This document shows positions 18,387-26,547 of a stretch of DNA of 64,000 bases, piece after piece. Positions within the stretch are counted from its first letter, which is position 1. Every line of letters begins with the position of its first letter. Made by a program: the position numbers and the translations under genes. The stretch covers positions 1 to 64,000 of the forward strand of contig NZ_SMKL01000019.1 of the NCBI RefSeq assembly GCF_004348545.1, given 5' to 3'. The notes under the pieces are model-generated. The model saw nothing but the letters and a program-made list of their open reading frames with translations, was not told the origin of the DNA and did no database searches. Source of the stretch: Jiangella ureilytica (GTDB lineage Bacteria > Actinomycetota > Actinomycetes > Jiangellales > Jiangellaceae).

Positions 18387-19341
18387 AGGTCACCCACCGG
18401 CGCTGGCCGCGGACCTGGACGATCGTGACGACGAGGACGACGGCGAAGAGCAGCCACGACAGCGCCGACGCGTCGCCGGCCCGGCCGTAGCGGAAGGTGA
18501 GGTCGTAGATCTGCTGGACGACGACCTCGGTGGCGCCGGCCGGCCCGCCGCCCGTCATGACGTACACCTGGTCGAACACCTGAAAACCGTTGATCAGCGA
18601 GATGACGACCACGAAGAAGGTCGACGGCGACAGCAGCGGCAGCGTGACGTGCCGGAAGCGCTGCCAGGCGCTGGTGCCGTCGACCCGTGCCGCGTCGTAC
18701 AGCTCGCCGGGGATGGCCTGCAGGCCGGCCAGCAGGATGATCATGACGAAGCCGAGGTCCTTCCACGCCGACGCGAGGATCACCGACGGCATGGCCCACG
18801 CGGGGTCGGTCCACCAGCCGGGTCCGTCGATGCCGACGAGCCCGAGGACGTGGTTGACCAGGCCGTTCGCCGGGCTCAGCAGCCATCGCCACAACAGCGC
18901 GACGACCACCCAGCTGGTGACGACCGGCAGGAAGTAGGCCGCGCGGAAGACGTTGCGGCCTCTGAGGGCGGTGTTGAGGGCCAGCGCCGCGGCCAGCCCG
19001 AGGAGGTAGACGAGCGGCAGGTAGCCGGCGATGTAGCCGAGCGTGTGCCCGAACGCCGCCCACGTGTCGCCGTCGGTGAGGAGCTCGCGGAAGTTCGCCA
19101 GGCCGACGAACTCCATGGGGGTGATGAGGTTCCAGTCGTGCAGCGCCACCCAGAGCGAGCTGACCATCGGGACCAGCGTGAACAGCGTCAGCGGGATCAG
19201 GCTCGGCGCCAGGAACAGCGCGACGATGCCGGCGCGGCGCAGCCGGTTGCCGCCGTAGCGGAGGGTGCTGCGGTGTCGTCTCTTGGGGGGCGGCGACGGC
19301 GGCAGCTGCCGTTGGGTGCGTGGCGCGGTCGAGGTGCTCAT
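18379..19341 (-). CDS. ABC sugar permease, MalF type
   Basis: A 320-residue membrane protein. A basic cytoplasmic N-terminus of about 35 residues precedes six hydrophobic segments starting at GIVALFLAPSLIPLTLF. The EAA-like loop is YDAARVDGTSAWQRFRHVTL. ATG 19341 overlaps the stop of the ROK regulator by 4 bp, so regulator and transporter are translated together. It lacks the long periplasmic loop of E. coli MalF, as do most Gram-positive homologues. Confidence 0.9.
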   Translation of the reverse strand: MSTSTAPRTQRQLPPSPPPKRRHRSTLRYGGNRLRRAGIVALFLAPSLIPLTLFTLVPMVSSLWVALHDWNLITPMEFVGLANFRELLTDGDTWAAFGHTLGYIAGYLPLVYLLGLAAALALNTALRGRNVFRAAYFLPVVTSWVVVALLWRWLLSPANGLVNHVLGLVGIDGPGWWTDPAWAMPSVILASAWKDLGFVMIILLAGLQAIPGELYDAARVDGTSAWQRFRHVTLPLLSPSTFFVVVISLINGFQVFDQVYVMTGGGPAGATEVVVQQIYDLTFRYGRAGDASALSWLLFAVVLVVTIVQVRGQRRWVTYA

Positions 19342-20561
19342 GACAGCTCCCCGGCGAGTGCGCCGCCGAGCCGGGCCCGGACCAGCTCGCCCTGGCCGCC
19401 GGTCGCGCCGGCCGCGTCGTACGGGGTCGCGAGGACGAGGGCGGCGGCGCCGAGCGCCCACGACGTGTCGTCCCACGACTCGACGACCACGGGGACGCCG
19501 CGGCGCGACGGCATGAGGTGCGCGCGCAGGCTGGGCTCGAAGCCGGGGCGCCAGTGGTCCCAGGCGCGGGTACCCTCCCCGAGCACGATGACGATCTCCG
19601 GGTCCATGACGTTGATGAGCCCGGCGACGCCGCGGCCGAACATGCCGCCGGCGGTGGAGAAGATGCCCCTGACGGTGGTCGATCCGGAGTCGGCGAGGTG
19701 CTGCAGGTCGGCGAGCGTGGCGCCGGCCTTCGTGAGGCCGGCCCGCTGGGCGGCGCGCAGCAGTGCCTCCTGCCCGACCGACGCCTCGAGGCAGCCGGAG
19801 TTGCCGCACGAGCATCGCGGTCCGTCGGGGCGGACGGGGAAGTGGCCGAACTCGCCGGCGCCGCCGTTCGTGCCGCGGTAGACGCTGCCGTCGACGACCA
19901 GCCCGGCCCCCACCCCGCGCCCGATGGTGACGACGAGGAAGTTGCGGTGGTGGCGGCCCCTGCCGTACAACCGCTCGGCGACGGCGAGCGCGTTGACGTC
20001 GTTCTCGACGAGGACGGGCACGGGCAGGGCGGCGCGCAGCCGGGCGCCGAGGGCGAGGCGCTGCCACCCCAGCGTCGGCGCATCGACGGCTCCCGTCTCT
20101 TGATCGTCGACCGCCCCGGGCACGCACACGCCGACCCCCAGGAGCGGCGCCGCGTTCTCACCGTCCCCCTCGGGGCCGGCTGCGAGGAGTGGGCGGAGCA
20201 GGTCGACGAGCCGGTCGGGGGCGTCGGCGGCCATGGCGTCGAACGGCCACTCCCACGACTGCCGCACCTGGCCATCGAGGCGGACGTCGACCACGGCGAC
20301 GTGGTCGGCGGCGACCTTCGCCCCGAGCGCCCGGCCGGCCGACCCCACCAGGCCCAGCAGCACCGCCGGGCGGCCGCCGCGGGACGGACGGTGCTCGACC
20401 TCGGCGACCAGCCCGCGCGCCAGCAGATCCTTCACGATCTGCGTGACGGTCGCGGGACTCACCCCCAGCACGCGGGCGATGTCCGTCCTGCTCAGCGGCC
20501 CGGACGTGCCCAGCGCGGCCAGCACGGCCGAGCGGGTGAGGTCACCGCGGGGAACGGGCAT
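19338..20561 (-). CDS. ROK family transcriptional regulator
   Basis: A 407-residue repressor. The N-terminal winged helix (LSRTDIARVLGVSPATVTQI, residues about 22-42) is followed by a sugar-kinase-like ROK domain with GVGVCVPGAVD, VENDVNALAVAE and the zinc-binding CSCGNSGCLE motif (nt about 19800). Such proteins repress sugar genes and are released by the sugar or its phosphate. It is the first gene of the six-gene operon and probably binds the palindrome at 20578-20591 to control itself and the downstream uptake and hydrolase genes. Confidence 0.9.
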   Translation of the reverse strand: MPVPRGDLTRSAVLAALGTSGPLSRTDIARVLGVSPATVTQIVKDLLARGLVAEVEHRPSRGGRPAVLLGLVGSAGRALGAKVAADHVAVVDVRLDGQVRQSWEWPFDAMAADAPDRLVDLLRPLLAAGPEGDGENAAPLLGVGVCVPGAVDDQETGAVDAPTLGWQRLALGARLRAALPVPVLVENDVNALAVAERLYGRGRHHRNFLVVTIGRGVGAGLVVDGSVYRGTNGGAGEFGHFPVRPDGPRCSCGNSGCLEASVGQEALLRAAQRAGLTKAGATLADLQHLADSGSTTVRGIFSTAGGMFGRGVAGLINVMDPEIVIVLGEGTRAWDHWRPGFEPSLRAHLMPSRRGVPVVVESWDDTSWALGAAALVLATPYDAAGATGGQGELVRARLGGALAGELS

Positions 20562-20577
20562 CCGGCACTTCCTTCAC

Positions 20578-20591
20578 GACTAAAGTTAGTC
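20578..20591 (-). promoter_or_regulatory. Probable ROK operator upstream of the sugar operon
   Basis: Read on the minus strand this is GACTAACTTTAGTC, a palindrome of 6-bp arms around CT, 16 bp upstream of the ROK start codon. It is an A/T-rich island in GC-rich DNA. A minus-strand TTGACA lies further upstream (20617-20622), so a bound repressor would block transcription. Confidence 0.65.
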
Positions 20592-20737
20592 ATAAAGAAA
20601 CACCGGTGACATCGCTCTGTCAAGCCGTGGGCCGCTGACAACAAGGGAGTCCTTGACAAAACTTCTTGTCGGTAAGAGGCTGGAGAAGTACCGAGACAGC
20701 GCACGAGTGCCGATCAGCGGCAGGAGCGGAGTTCGCG

Positions 20738-21139
20738 ATGAGCACCAGGACCGTGGCCGAGAAGCTGCTGGTGAAGCCCGGCACGTCGGTGTGGGTGTCG
20801 CACCCGGACCGACGGGGGCTGCTGGATCCGCTGCCCGCCGACGTCCGGAGCGTGGACGGCCCGGCGGGCGCCGCAGTGGCGGTCGTCTTCGCCGACGGCG
20901 CGGCGTCGGTCCGCACCGTCCTCGAGCAGCACCGCGACACCGTGACGGCGCCGCCGGTGATCTGGATCGCCTACCCGAAAGGGGGCCGCGCGGACATCAA
21001 CCGCGACACGCTCTGGCCGATCGTCGCCGAGTTCGGCCTGCGCCCCAACGGCCAGGTCGCCATCGACGACGTGTGGTCGGCGCTGCGGTTCCGCGCGACC
21101 AAGCCGGGCGAGCCTCCGTTCACCGGCGGCGCGGAGTAG
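20738..21139 (+). CDS. Conserved small cytoplasmic protein of unknown function (DUF3052-like)
   Basis: A 133-residue protein without signal peptide or membrane segments, beginning MSTRTVAEKLLVKPGTSVWV. The pattern (KPG near the N-terminus, FADGAASVRTVLEQH in the middle, VIWIAYPKGGRADINRDTLW, then VAIDDVWSALRFR) recurs in small actinobacterial proteins of the DUF3052 type, whose role is unknown. CAGGAGCGGAG at 20721-20731 supports ATG 20738; a longer start at 20666 lacks a ribosome site. It is divergent from the sugar operon and a TTGACA sequence occurs at 20654-20659. Confidence 0.7.
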   Translation: MSTRTVAEKLLVKPGTSVWVSHPDRRGLLDPLPADVRSVDGPAGAAVAVVFADGAASVRTVLEQHRDTVTAPPVIWIAYPKGGRADINRDTLWPIVAEFGLRPNGQVAIDDVWSALRFRATKPGEPPFTGGAE

Positions 21140-21258
21140 CCCGTCACCGATCCGAGCGCCCGGGCCTGCCCATGATCAGGTTCTCTCGCGGTCGCTGACG
21201 CGCCGCCCACGCACATGATCACAACGGGGCAGGCCGGACGCGGCCGCCGACTCCGAGA

Positions 21259-21490
21259 GTCTTCACTGCCGCCGACGGTCTTCACTGCCGCCGACGGTCT
21301 TCACTATCGCCGACGGTCTTCACTGCCGCCGACGGTCTTCACTGCCGCCGACGGTGCCTCGCCCAGGAGCTCGCGGCTTCACTGCCGCCGACGGTCTTCA
21401 CTGCCGCCGACGGTGCCTCGCCCAGGAGCTCGCGGCTTCACTGCCGCCGACGGTCTTCACTGCCGCCGACCGTCTTCACTACCGCCGACC
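21259..21490 (+). repeat. 19-bp tandem repeat array with higher-order 59-bp period
   Basis: Ten units of GTCTTCACTGCCGCCGACG are arranged as five, two and three copies, separated by two identical 22-bp spacers at 21354-21375 and 21413-21434. The first unit after each spacer lacks one base. Units 3 and 10 carry ACTATCG or ACTACCG variants. Spacer plus two units gives a 59-bp higher-order repeat. The array lies between two converging genes. Confidence 0.9.
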
Positions 21491-21528
21491 GTCCTCGGAG
21501 CGCAGGAACGTCCGCCGAAGACTGCCTT

Positions 21529-21560
21529 CGATAGTGAAGACGACCGCTGGAAGTGAAGAC
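21529..21560 (-). repeat. Inverted copies of the 19-bp repeat core
   Basis: CGATAGTGAAGAC (21529-21541) is the exact reverse complement of the first 13 bases of the array's variant unit 3, and AGTGAAGAC recurs at 21552-21560. They could pair with array units in RNA to form stem-loops. Confidence 0.75.
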
Positions 21561-21583
21561 GTCCGCATGCCGGCCGGCGGGTG

Positions 21584-23272
21584 TCAGCGGCGGCGGAGCG
21601 AGGCCGAGAAGGCGTCAGCGGAGCGCGACGTCGTGGTCGTGGGGGCCGTGGCCGTGCGGCCGCGACCGCCGCGGCGGCCTCCCGTCGTCGTGCCGGTCGG
21701 GCTGGAGCCGGATCGGTCCTGGTGACCAGCCCCGGTGCGACCGTCGCGACCGGCCGAGGCGCCGGTACCGGCACCCCCACCGTCCGAGCCACGACCCGAG
21801 CGGCCGCCACGGCGGCGCGGTCGCCCGCGCCCGCCCGGCTCGCCGTCCGAACCCGAGCGCGAGCCCGAACCCGAGCGCGAGCCCGAGCCGCCCCCGCGAC
21901 CCCGCCGGCCGGCGGTGGCCGGCCCGGCAGGTACGACCGGAGCCGCGGCCGGGGTGACCAGCGGCGCGGCCGGCCCCGTCAGCGAGACGATGGCCGGGTG
22001 GCCGGGTGAGACTCGGGTGATCGCGGGCGTGATGCCCGCCTGCCGGGTCAAAGTGCGGACGTCGGCGGTCTGGTCGGGGGTCATGACGGTGACCACGACG
22101 CCGTCGGCGCCGGCGCGGGCGGTGCGGCCGGAGCGGTGGAGGTAGGCCTTGTGCTCTGCGGGCGGGTCGACGTGGACGACGAGGCCGATGTCGTCGACGT
22201 GGATGCCGCGGGCCGCGATGTCGGTGGCGACCAGCACGCGCGCCGTCCCCGCGGAGAAGGCGGCGAGGTTGCGCTCGCGGGCGCCCTGGCTGAGGTTGCC
22301 GTGCAGATCGACGGCGGGGATGCCGGCCGCCGTCAGGACGCGGGCCAGCTTCTTCGCGCCGTGCTTGGTGCGGGCGAACAGCAGCGTGCGCCCGAGCCCG
22401 GACGCCAGCTCGCGCACGATCAGCGCCTTGTCACCGGTCTCGACGGCCATGACGTGGTGGGTCATGGCGGAGACGCGTGCGACGGCGGGCGCGGTCGAGT
22501 GCATGACGGGCTTGGTGAGGTACCGCCGGACCAGGGTGTCGATGCCGTTGTCGAGCGTGGCCGAGAACAGCAGCCGCTGGCCGCCGCGCGGGGTCGCGTC
22601 GAGCAGGCGCCGGACCGCGGGCAGGAAGCCCAGGTCGGCCATGTGGTCGGCCTCGTCGAGCACGGTGACCTCGACGGCGCCGAGGTCGCAGTGGCGCTGG
22701 GCGATGAGGTCCTCGAGCCGGCCCGGGCAGGCGATGAGCACGTCGACGCCGGCGGACAGCGAGCGGACCTGCGGGCCCTGCCCGACGCCGCCGAAGATGG
22801 TGGCGACGCGCAGGCCGGTAGCCGCGGCGAGCGGCGCGACGGCGGCGGCGACCTGGTTGGCCAGCTCGCGGGTGGGGACGAGGATCAGCGCGCGCGGCCG
22901 CCGCGCCTGGCGCACGGCGCCCGAAGCGACCAGCCTGGCGATCGTCGGGACGGCGAACGCGATGGTCTTGCCGGAGCCGGTCTGGCCGCGTCCGAGCACG
23001 TCGCGGCCGGCCAGGGTGTCCGGCAGCGTCGCGGCCTGGATCGGGAACGGCGTGGTGACGCCCTCGGCGGCGAGGGCGGCGACGATGGCCGCGGGGACGC
23101 CGAGCTCGGCGAACGAGCGGTCGTCGTCGGCCGTGACGGTGTGGAGCTGTGCGAGCGTGGTGTCCGGCGCGACGGCCGGGTGTGTTGTCGTGGCCGAGGC
23201 GGCCGGACGGCGGGTGTTACGGGGGCGGCGGCGAGCGCCGTCGCCCCGAGACGTGCGGGTATCAGTGGGCAC
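21584..23272 (-). CDS. DEAD-box ATP-dependent RNA helicase
   Basis: A 562-residue protein. All helicase motifs are present: Q motif with FPIQ, GRGQTGSGKT (I), PTRELANQ (Ia), VLDEADHMADLGF (II), SATLD (III), VATDIAARGI (V) and HRSGRTARAG (VI). The C-terminal 110 residues are Gly/Arg/Ser-rich, likely an RNA-binding tail, and contain short DNA-level repeats at 21850-21895. GTG 23272 is preceded by GGAAGG at a proper distance; the frame stays open upstream but without coding character. The roughly 190-bp untranslated leader fits the autoregulated leaders of RhlE/CsdA-type genes. It is probably involved in ribosome assembly or RNA turnover in the cold. Confidence 0.92.
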   Translation of the reverse strand: MPTDTRTSRGDGARRRPRNTRRPAASATTTHPAVAPDTTLAQLHTVTADDDRSFAELGVPAAIVAALAAEGVTTPFPIQAATLPDTLAGRDVLGRGQTGSGKTIAFAVPTIARLVASGAVRQARRPRALILVPTRELANQVAAAVAPLAAATGLRVATIFGGVGQGPQVRSLSAGVDVLIACPGRLEDLIAQRHCDLGAVEVTVLDEADHMADLGFLPAVRRLLDATPRGGQRLLFSATLDNGIDTLVRRYLTKPVMHSTAPAVARVSAMTHHVMAVETGDKALIVRELASGLGRTLLFARTKHGAKKLARVLTAAGIPAVDLHGNLSQGARERNLAAFSAGTARVLVATDIAARGIHVDDIGLVVHVDPPAEHKAYLHRSGRTARAGADGVVVTVMTPDQTADVRTLTRQAGITPAITRVSPGHPAIVSLTGPAAPLVTPAAAPVVPAGPATAGRRGRGGGSGSRSGSGSRSGSDGEPGGRGRPRRRGGRSGRGSDGGGAGTGASAGRDGRTGAGHQDRSGSSPTGTTTGGRRGGRGRTATAPTTTTSRSADAFSASLRRR

Positions 23273-23465
23273 GAACGTCCTTCCGAGGACGTGGAGGGAG
23301 TGGCCGGACACGATCGGACGCCCGCTCATCTGGAAGGGGGACCTGGCGCCTGTGTTGGCGCGTCGCACTCGACCTCGGGGACGTGTAGTCGCGTCCCGTC
23401 GGTGTCTAGTGTGCCTCATCGGATGCTCGGTCACCAACCGAGTCCACGACGACCGGAGGAGCACC

Positions 23466-23963
23466 ATGAGTTTCCCGTCCTATCCGCCCGCCCGTTACGA
23501 CGGCGAGAACGGCGAGGTCAGCGCCCGGCTCCGGCGCGCCGACGCCGCGCCGGAAGTGACGTACGCGTCCGGCGTGACGGTGGACTACCTGGCGACCGGA
23601 GCCTCGACCGGCGGCGATTTCGGGCTCTACCGGTGGACGTTCGGGCCCGGCGAGTCCGGTCCCGGCCCGCACTTCCACCGCACGATCACGGAGTCGTTCT
23701 ACGTCCTCACGGGTGCGGTCCTGCTGTTCGACGGCACGACCTGGGTGGAGGCGACCCAGGGCGACTTCCTGCACGTGCCGCCGGGCGGCGTGCACGGATT
23801 CAGGAACGTCCTCGGCGAGCCGGCGTCGATGCTGCTCATGTTCACGCCGGGCGCGCCACGCGAGGACTACTTCGAGACCCTGGCGGCGGTGTCGAAGGGG
23901 CTGGAGCTGAGCGAGGAGGAGCGGACGGCGTTCTACCTCCGCCACGACAACCACTGGGCCTGA
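23466..23963 (+). CDS. Cupin domain protein
   Basis: A 165-residue single-domain cupin. Motif 1 is GPHFHRTITESFYVLTG (two His and a Glu as metal ligands) and motif 2 is GDFLHVPPGGVHGFRN (third His). This is a complete metal site, so an enzymatic role (dioxygenase, isomerase) or small-molecule binding is possible, but the substrate is unknown. GGAGGA at 23455-23460 supports ATG 23466. It is divergent from the helicase gene and convergent with the desaturase. Confidence 0.85.
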   Translation: MSFPSYPPARYDGENGEVSARLRRADAAPEVTYASGVTVDYLATGASTGGDFGLYRWTFGPGESGPGPHFHRTITESFYVLTGAVLLFDGTTWVEATQGDFLHVPPGGVHGFRNVLGEPASMLLMFTPGAPREDYFETLAAVSKGLELSEEERTAFYLRHDNHWA

Positions 23964-23995
23964 CCCTGCGCGCGCCGCGCCGCGCCAGGGGCAGG
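23959..23995. terminator. Bidirectional hairpin between cupin and desaturase genes
   Basis: CCTGACCCTG and CAGGGGCAGG form a stem with one internal mismatch around a GC-rich loop, filling the 36-bp gap between converging genes and including the cupin stop codon. Confidence 0.5.
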
Positions 23996-23999
23996 AGAT

Positions 24000-25082
24000 C
24001 TACGTCCGGTACTGCGCCGTGAGCGGACACTGGAACGGGTCGCGCGCCCTGAGGCCGACGTCGTTCAGGTACTGCACCACGATGCGGTAGGACCCGGTCA
24101 GCGTCGTCTCCGTGTACGCGATGCCGTGCCGGGCGCAGAAGTCCTTGACGATGGGCTGAGCGCGGCGCAGGTTGGGCCGCGGCATGCTCGGGAACAGGTG
24201 GTGCTCGACCTGGTAGTTGAGCCCGCCCATGGCGAGGTCGACGACGGGGCCGCCCGTGATGTTGCGCGACATGAGCACCTGCCGGCGCAGGAAGTCGATC
24301 TTCATAGAGGCGGGCACGATCGGCATGCCCTTGTGGTTGGGCGCGAACGCACCGCCGAGGAGCAGCCCGAACAGGCCCATCTGGACGCAGAAGAACGCGA
24401 TGGCCTTGGCCGGCGGCAACACGATGAACAGCGCCGCGAGGTAGCCACCGAGCCGGACGGTCATGAACAGGATCTCGACCCAGCGGTGCTCGAGCCGCTC
24501 GCGCCGGGCGATGTTCTGGATGCTGTGCGCGTGCAGCGCGATGCCTTCCAGCAGGAGCAGCGGGAAGAAGAACCAGCCCTGCCGGTCGGCGAGCCATTGT
24601 CCGACCCGGCCGCGCTGGTGGTAGGCCGCGGGCGAGAACGCCAGCACCCCCGGCGCGATGTCGGGGTCGGCGCCCTCCTTGTTCGGGTTGAGGTGGTGGC
24701 GCGTGTGCTTGCGCATCCACCAGCTGTAGCTGAGCCCGGCGAACAGCCCGGAGACGACACGGCCGGTCCACTCGTTCCAGCGGTGCGACGCGAAGATCTG
24801 CCGGTGGGCGCCCTCGTGGCCGATGAAGCCGAACTGGGCCAGCACCACGGCGAGCGCGGCGGCGAGCAGCAGCTGGTACCAGGAGTCCCCGAGCAGCGCG
24901 AAGCCGACCCAGATGGCGGCGAACGCGGCGATGGTGCCGCCGATCAGCGTCCAGTAGAACGTGTAGCGGCGCTTCAGCAGCCCCGCCGACTGGATGATCT
25001 TCGAGAGCTCCGCATACGCGCTGACGTGCCGCTCGCGGGCGGCTCCGCGCGCGGGTGTGCTCTTCATGGCCGTGGTCATCAA
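24000..25082 (-). CDS. Membrane fatty-acid desaturase
   Basis: A 360-residue integral membrane di-iron desaturase. The three histidine boxes are present: HEGAHR (about residue 110), HTRHH (about 147) and QVEHH (about 291), separated by two pairs of hydrophobic segments. The QxxHH third box resembles acyl-lipid or front-end type desaturases and the mycobacterial DesA3-like group. It introduces a double bond into membrane acyl chains, typically on cooling. An associated ferredoxin reductase is not adjacent; the FprA-type gene at 35.8 kb is a possible donor only by inference. ATG 25082 or 25079 are both possible. Confidence 0.88.
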   Translation of the reverse strand: MMTTAMKSTPARGAARERHVSAYAELSKIIQSAGLLKRRYTFYWTLIGGTIAAFAAIWVGFALLGDSWYQLLLAAALAVVLAQFGFIGHEGAHRQIFASHRWNEWTGRVVSGLFAGLSYSWWMRKHTRHHLNPNKEGADPDIAPGVLAFSPAAYHQRGRVGQWLADRQGWFFFPLLLLEGIALHAHSIQNIARRERLEHRWVEILFMTVRLGGYLAALFIVLPPAKAIAFFCVQMGLFGLLLGGAFAPNHKGMPIVPASMKIDFLRRQVLMSRNITGGPVVDLAMGGLNYQVEHHLFPSMPRPNLRRAQPIVKDFCARHGIAYTETTLTGSYRIVVQYLNDVGLRARDPFQCPLTAQYRT

Positions 25083-25398
25083 AGGGGACCCTTTCGGTGA
25101 TCGCGGCCGTGCCCGGCCGAGGCGTCAAAGGTTCGACGTCGCTGCTGCGTCAACGGCTCCATCGAGATCAGGGTTCCGCAGCAACTCGAACCTACAGGTA
25201 CCCCACCCACGCGAGGCCATGCACGGACACCAAATCGCACATGACGGGCTCATGGCGCCGCGGGGAACGTGAGGGTGACGGTGGCGCCGTCGCCGGGCCG
25301 GCCGTCGATGACCCTGACCTGCCATCGACTCGGTAGGCGCTTGCAACGTCGGGGCGCAACGACGTGCACCCCCGTCCAGCACGTGACAAGGTCTTCTT
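25083..25398. other. 316-bp gene-free region with the left island boundary
   Basis: It contains the desaturase promoter region, then the left 65-bp direct repeat (25249-25313), then 85 bp of island DNA before the RelA/SpoT start. Minus-strand open frames here are the displaced tail of the kinase gene and are not considered real. Confidence 0.7.
25249..25313 (-). repeat. 65-bp perfect direct repeat, left copy (attL-like)
   Basis: Identical base for base to 26548-26612. It is a detached copy of the last 63 bp of the sensor-kinase gene including its stop codon. The two copies bound a 1.23-kb insert of lower GC content, as expected for site-specific integration into the 3' end of a gene that restores that gene. 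Confidence 0.9.
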
Positions 25399-26259
25399 GT
25401 GCCTCTGCCGGTATCCAAAAATCAGATTGCCCGCCTGGGTGAACGTCTTGCCAGCGGTCGCGCTACCGATCAGGACTGGGACCTTTATGCCGAGGTCCTG
25501 GATTGCTATGACCAGAACACGACGGCAGTTCGGTCGGGGATCGATGCGGTGGACTGGTCTAGCGTCCTCGGACGCCCCGTTGACCTCGCCGTGACCGCTC
25601 GAACCAAGACGCTCGGCACGCTGATCGATAAGCTGATCCGGACACCGGCGGTTAAGCTTCCGGCCATCAGGGATATCTCGGGCGTGCGCATCGTGGGCGA
25701 TTTGTTCCTTTCAGAGCAAGATCGCATCGTCGAGCATCTGGTGCAGCTCTTCGACTGCCCGAACGCCAAGCCGGTCGACCGCCGAGTGGATCCTATAAGC
25801 GGGTATCGGGCGCTTCACGTCGTTATCGTGGCTGACGGCCTGCCGGTCGAGGTCCAGGTAAGAACAGAGTTGCAGGCGCTCTGGGCTGATCTGTACGAAC
25901 GTCTGGCGGATACCTGGGGGCGGCAGATCAGGTATGGGGAGGCGCCGAGCCCGGGACCAGACGGTGACATCACGCTCCGGGCTGCGGTTATCGCTGAACT
26001 TCATGCGCTTTCACTAGAGAGCTTTGCTGATCTCGAACTGGTGAGGCAGCGCGCCGCGACGGCGATCTCCGACGTCGCTAGAGATGAGCGCGAGCTACAC
26101 AACAGCGATTTGGATGACGAAGCGCTCCAAGGCTTCCGCGCTCTGTTGCGGAGGCACCGCGATGACCTGGTGCGGATTCAGTCCAGTGCACGAGTGCTAC
26201 ACGGCAACGCGAAGGCGCGGCTGGCAGCGCTAGCGGAGATCGCGAACCGTGTGCCGTAG
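25399..26259 (+). CDS. Stand-alone RelA/SpoT-type nucleotide pyrophosphokinase
   Basis: A 286-residue protein with only a synthetase domain: ARTKTLGTLIDKL (ATP-binding basic motif), IRDISGVRIVGD (Asp for metal), GYRALHVVI (Tyr for the G-loop) and VEVQVRTELQALWADL (catalytic Glu). No HD hydrolase, TGS or ACT domain is present, so it makes but cannot degrade alarmone, or, like toxic small alarmone synthetases, transfers pyrophosphate to another target. The C-terminal 120 residues are helical and unassigned. Codons ending in A or T (gat, aag, ctt, cta) are far more common than in neighbours, indicating transfer. It precedes a 77-residue gene by 45 bp. GTG 25399 is the only plausible start. Confidence 0.85.
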   Translation: MPLPVSKNQIARLGERLASGRATDQDWDLYAEVLDCYDQNTTAVRSGIDAVDWSSVLGRPVDLAVTARTKTLGTLIDKLIRTPAVKLPAIRDISGVRIVGDLFLSEQDRIVEHLVQLFDCPNAKPVDRRVDPISGYRALHVVIVADGLPVEVQVRTELQALWADLYERLADTWGRQIRYGEAPSPGPDGDITLRAAVIAELHALSLESFADLELVRQRAATAISDVARDERELHNSDLDDEALQGFRALLRRHRDDLVRIQSSARVLHGNAKARLAALAEIANRVP

Positions 26260-26304
26260 CCCCCAGAAGCTGCTCTGTGTAAGCTTCGATGCGGAGGCCA
26301 AGAC

Positions 26305-26538
26305 GTGATCAACTTTCTTCTGTCGTACGACCGTCGCACCGGTGACCTGGAGATTCAGGAGTTCCGGGGCGAACATGGCCGTGCGAGCGCCTTGCGGGCT
26401 CGTCTGAAAGCAGAAGGCCGGGTCCCGGGCAGCGATCGAGAAGTTGTAGTCATTGCAGCCGACTCCGAGGAAGCCCTGCGGCGTACGCACGCGCGCTACT
26501 TCAAGTCTGTGACAGAGCTAGCGCTCGCTCAGAGTTAG
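26305..26538 (+). CDS. Small partner protein of the RelA/SpoT gene (antitoxin candidate)
   Basis: A 77-residue acidic-basic mixed protein starting GTG with GGAGG about 8 bp upstream. It has a beta-rich start (INFLLSYDRRTGDLEIQEF), a helix (ASALRARLKAEG), a strand (REVVVIAADS) and a helix (EEALRRTHARYFKSV). No DNA-binding motif is evident. Same strand, same atypical composition and close spacing to the synthetase gene suggest a bicistron; an antitoxin or regulator role is inference. It ends 9 bp before the right direct repeat. Confidence 0.7.
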   Translation: MINFLLSYDRRTGDLEIQEFRGEHGRASALRARLKAEGRVPGSDREVVVIAADSEEALRRTHARYFKSVTELALAQS

Positions 26539-26547
26539 CGCGGCCGC

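Larger units (their letters stand above)
21140..21583. other. 444-bp gene-free region between convergent genes
   Basis: No gene is supported here. The region is filled by the 19-bp tandem array (21259-21490) and by inverted copies of its core (21529-21541 and 21552-21560). Open frames through it are by-products of the repeat. Confidence 0.8.

Noticed and set aside
20653-21198. An overlapping 181-residue frame across the DUF3052-like gene
   Set aside because: It is Arg/Gly/His-rich in the alternative frame; the 133-residue frame has a ribosome site and protein-like composition.
21259-21490. The repeat array as a CRISPR
   Set aside because: Units are 19 bp and mostly contiguous, the only spacers are identical to each other, and no cas genes are nearby.
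21215-21556. A 113-residue open frame through the repeat array
   Set aside because: Its protein is only a translation of the tandem repeat with no ribosome site, so it is treated as noncoding.
23273-23467. A longer N-terminus for the DEAD-box helicase
   Set aside because: GTG 23272 has a good ribosome site, and the upstream stretch looks like an untranslated leader.
25125-25418. Minus-strand frames over the left 65-bp repeat
   Set aside because: They are the displaced kinase tail read out of frame and lack a start or a family match.
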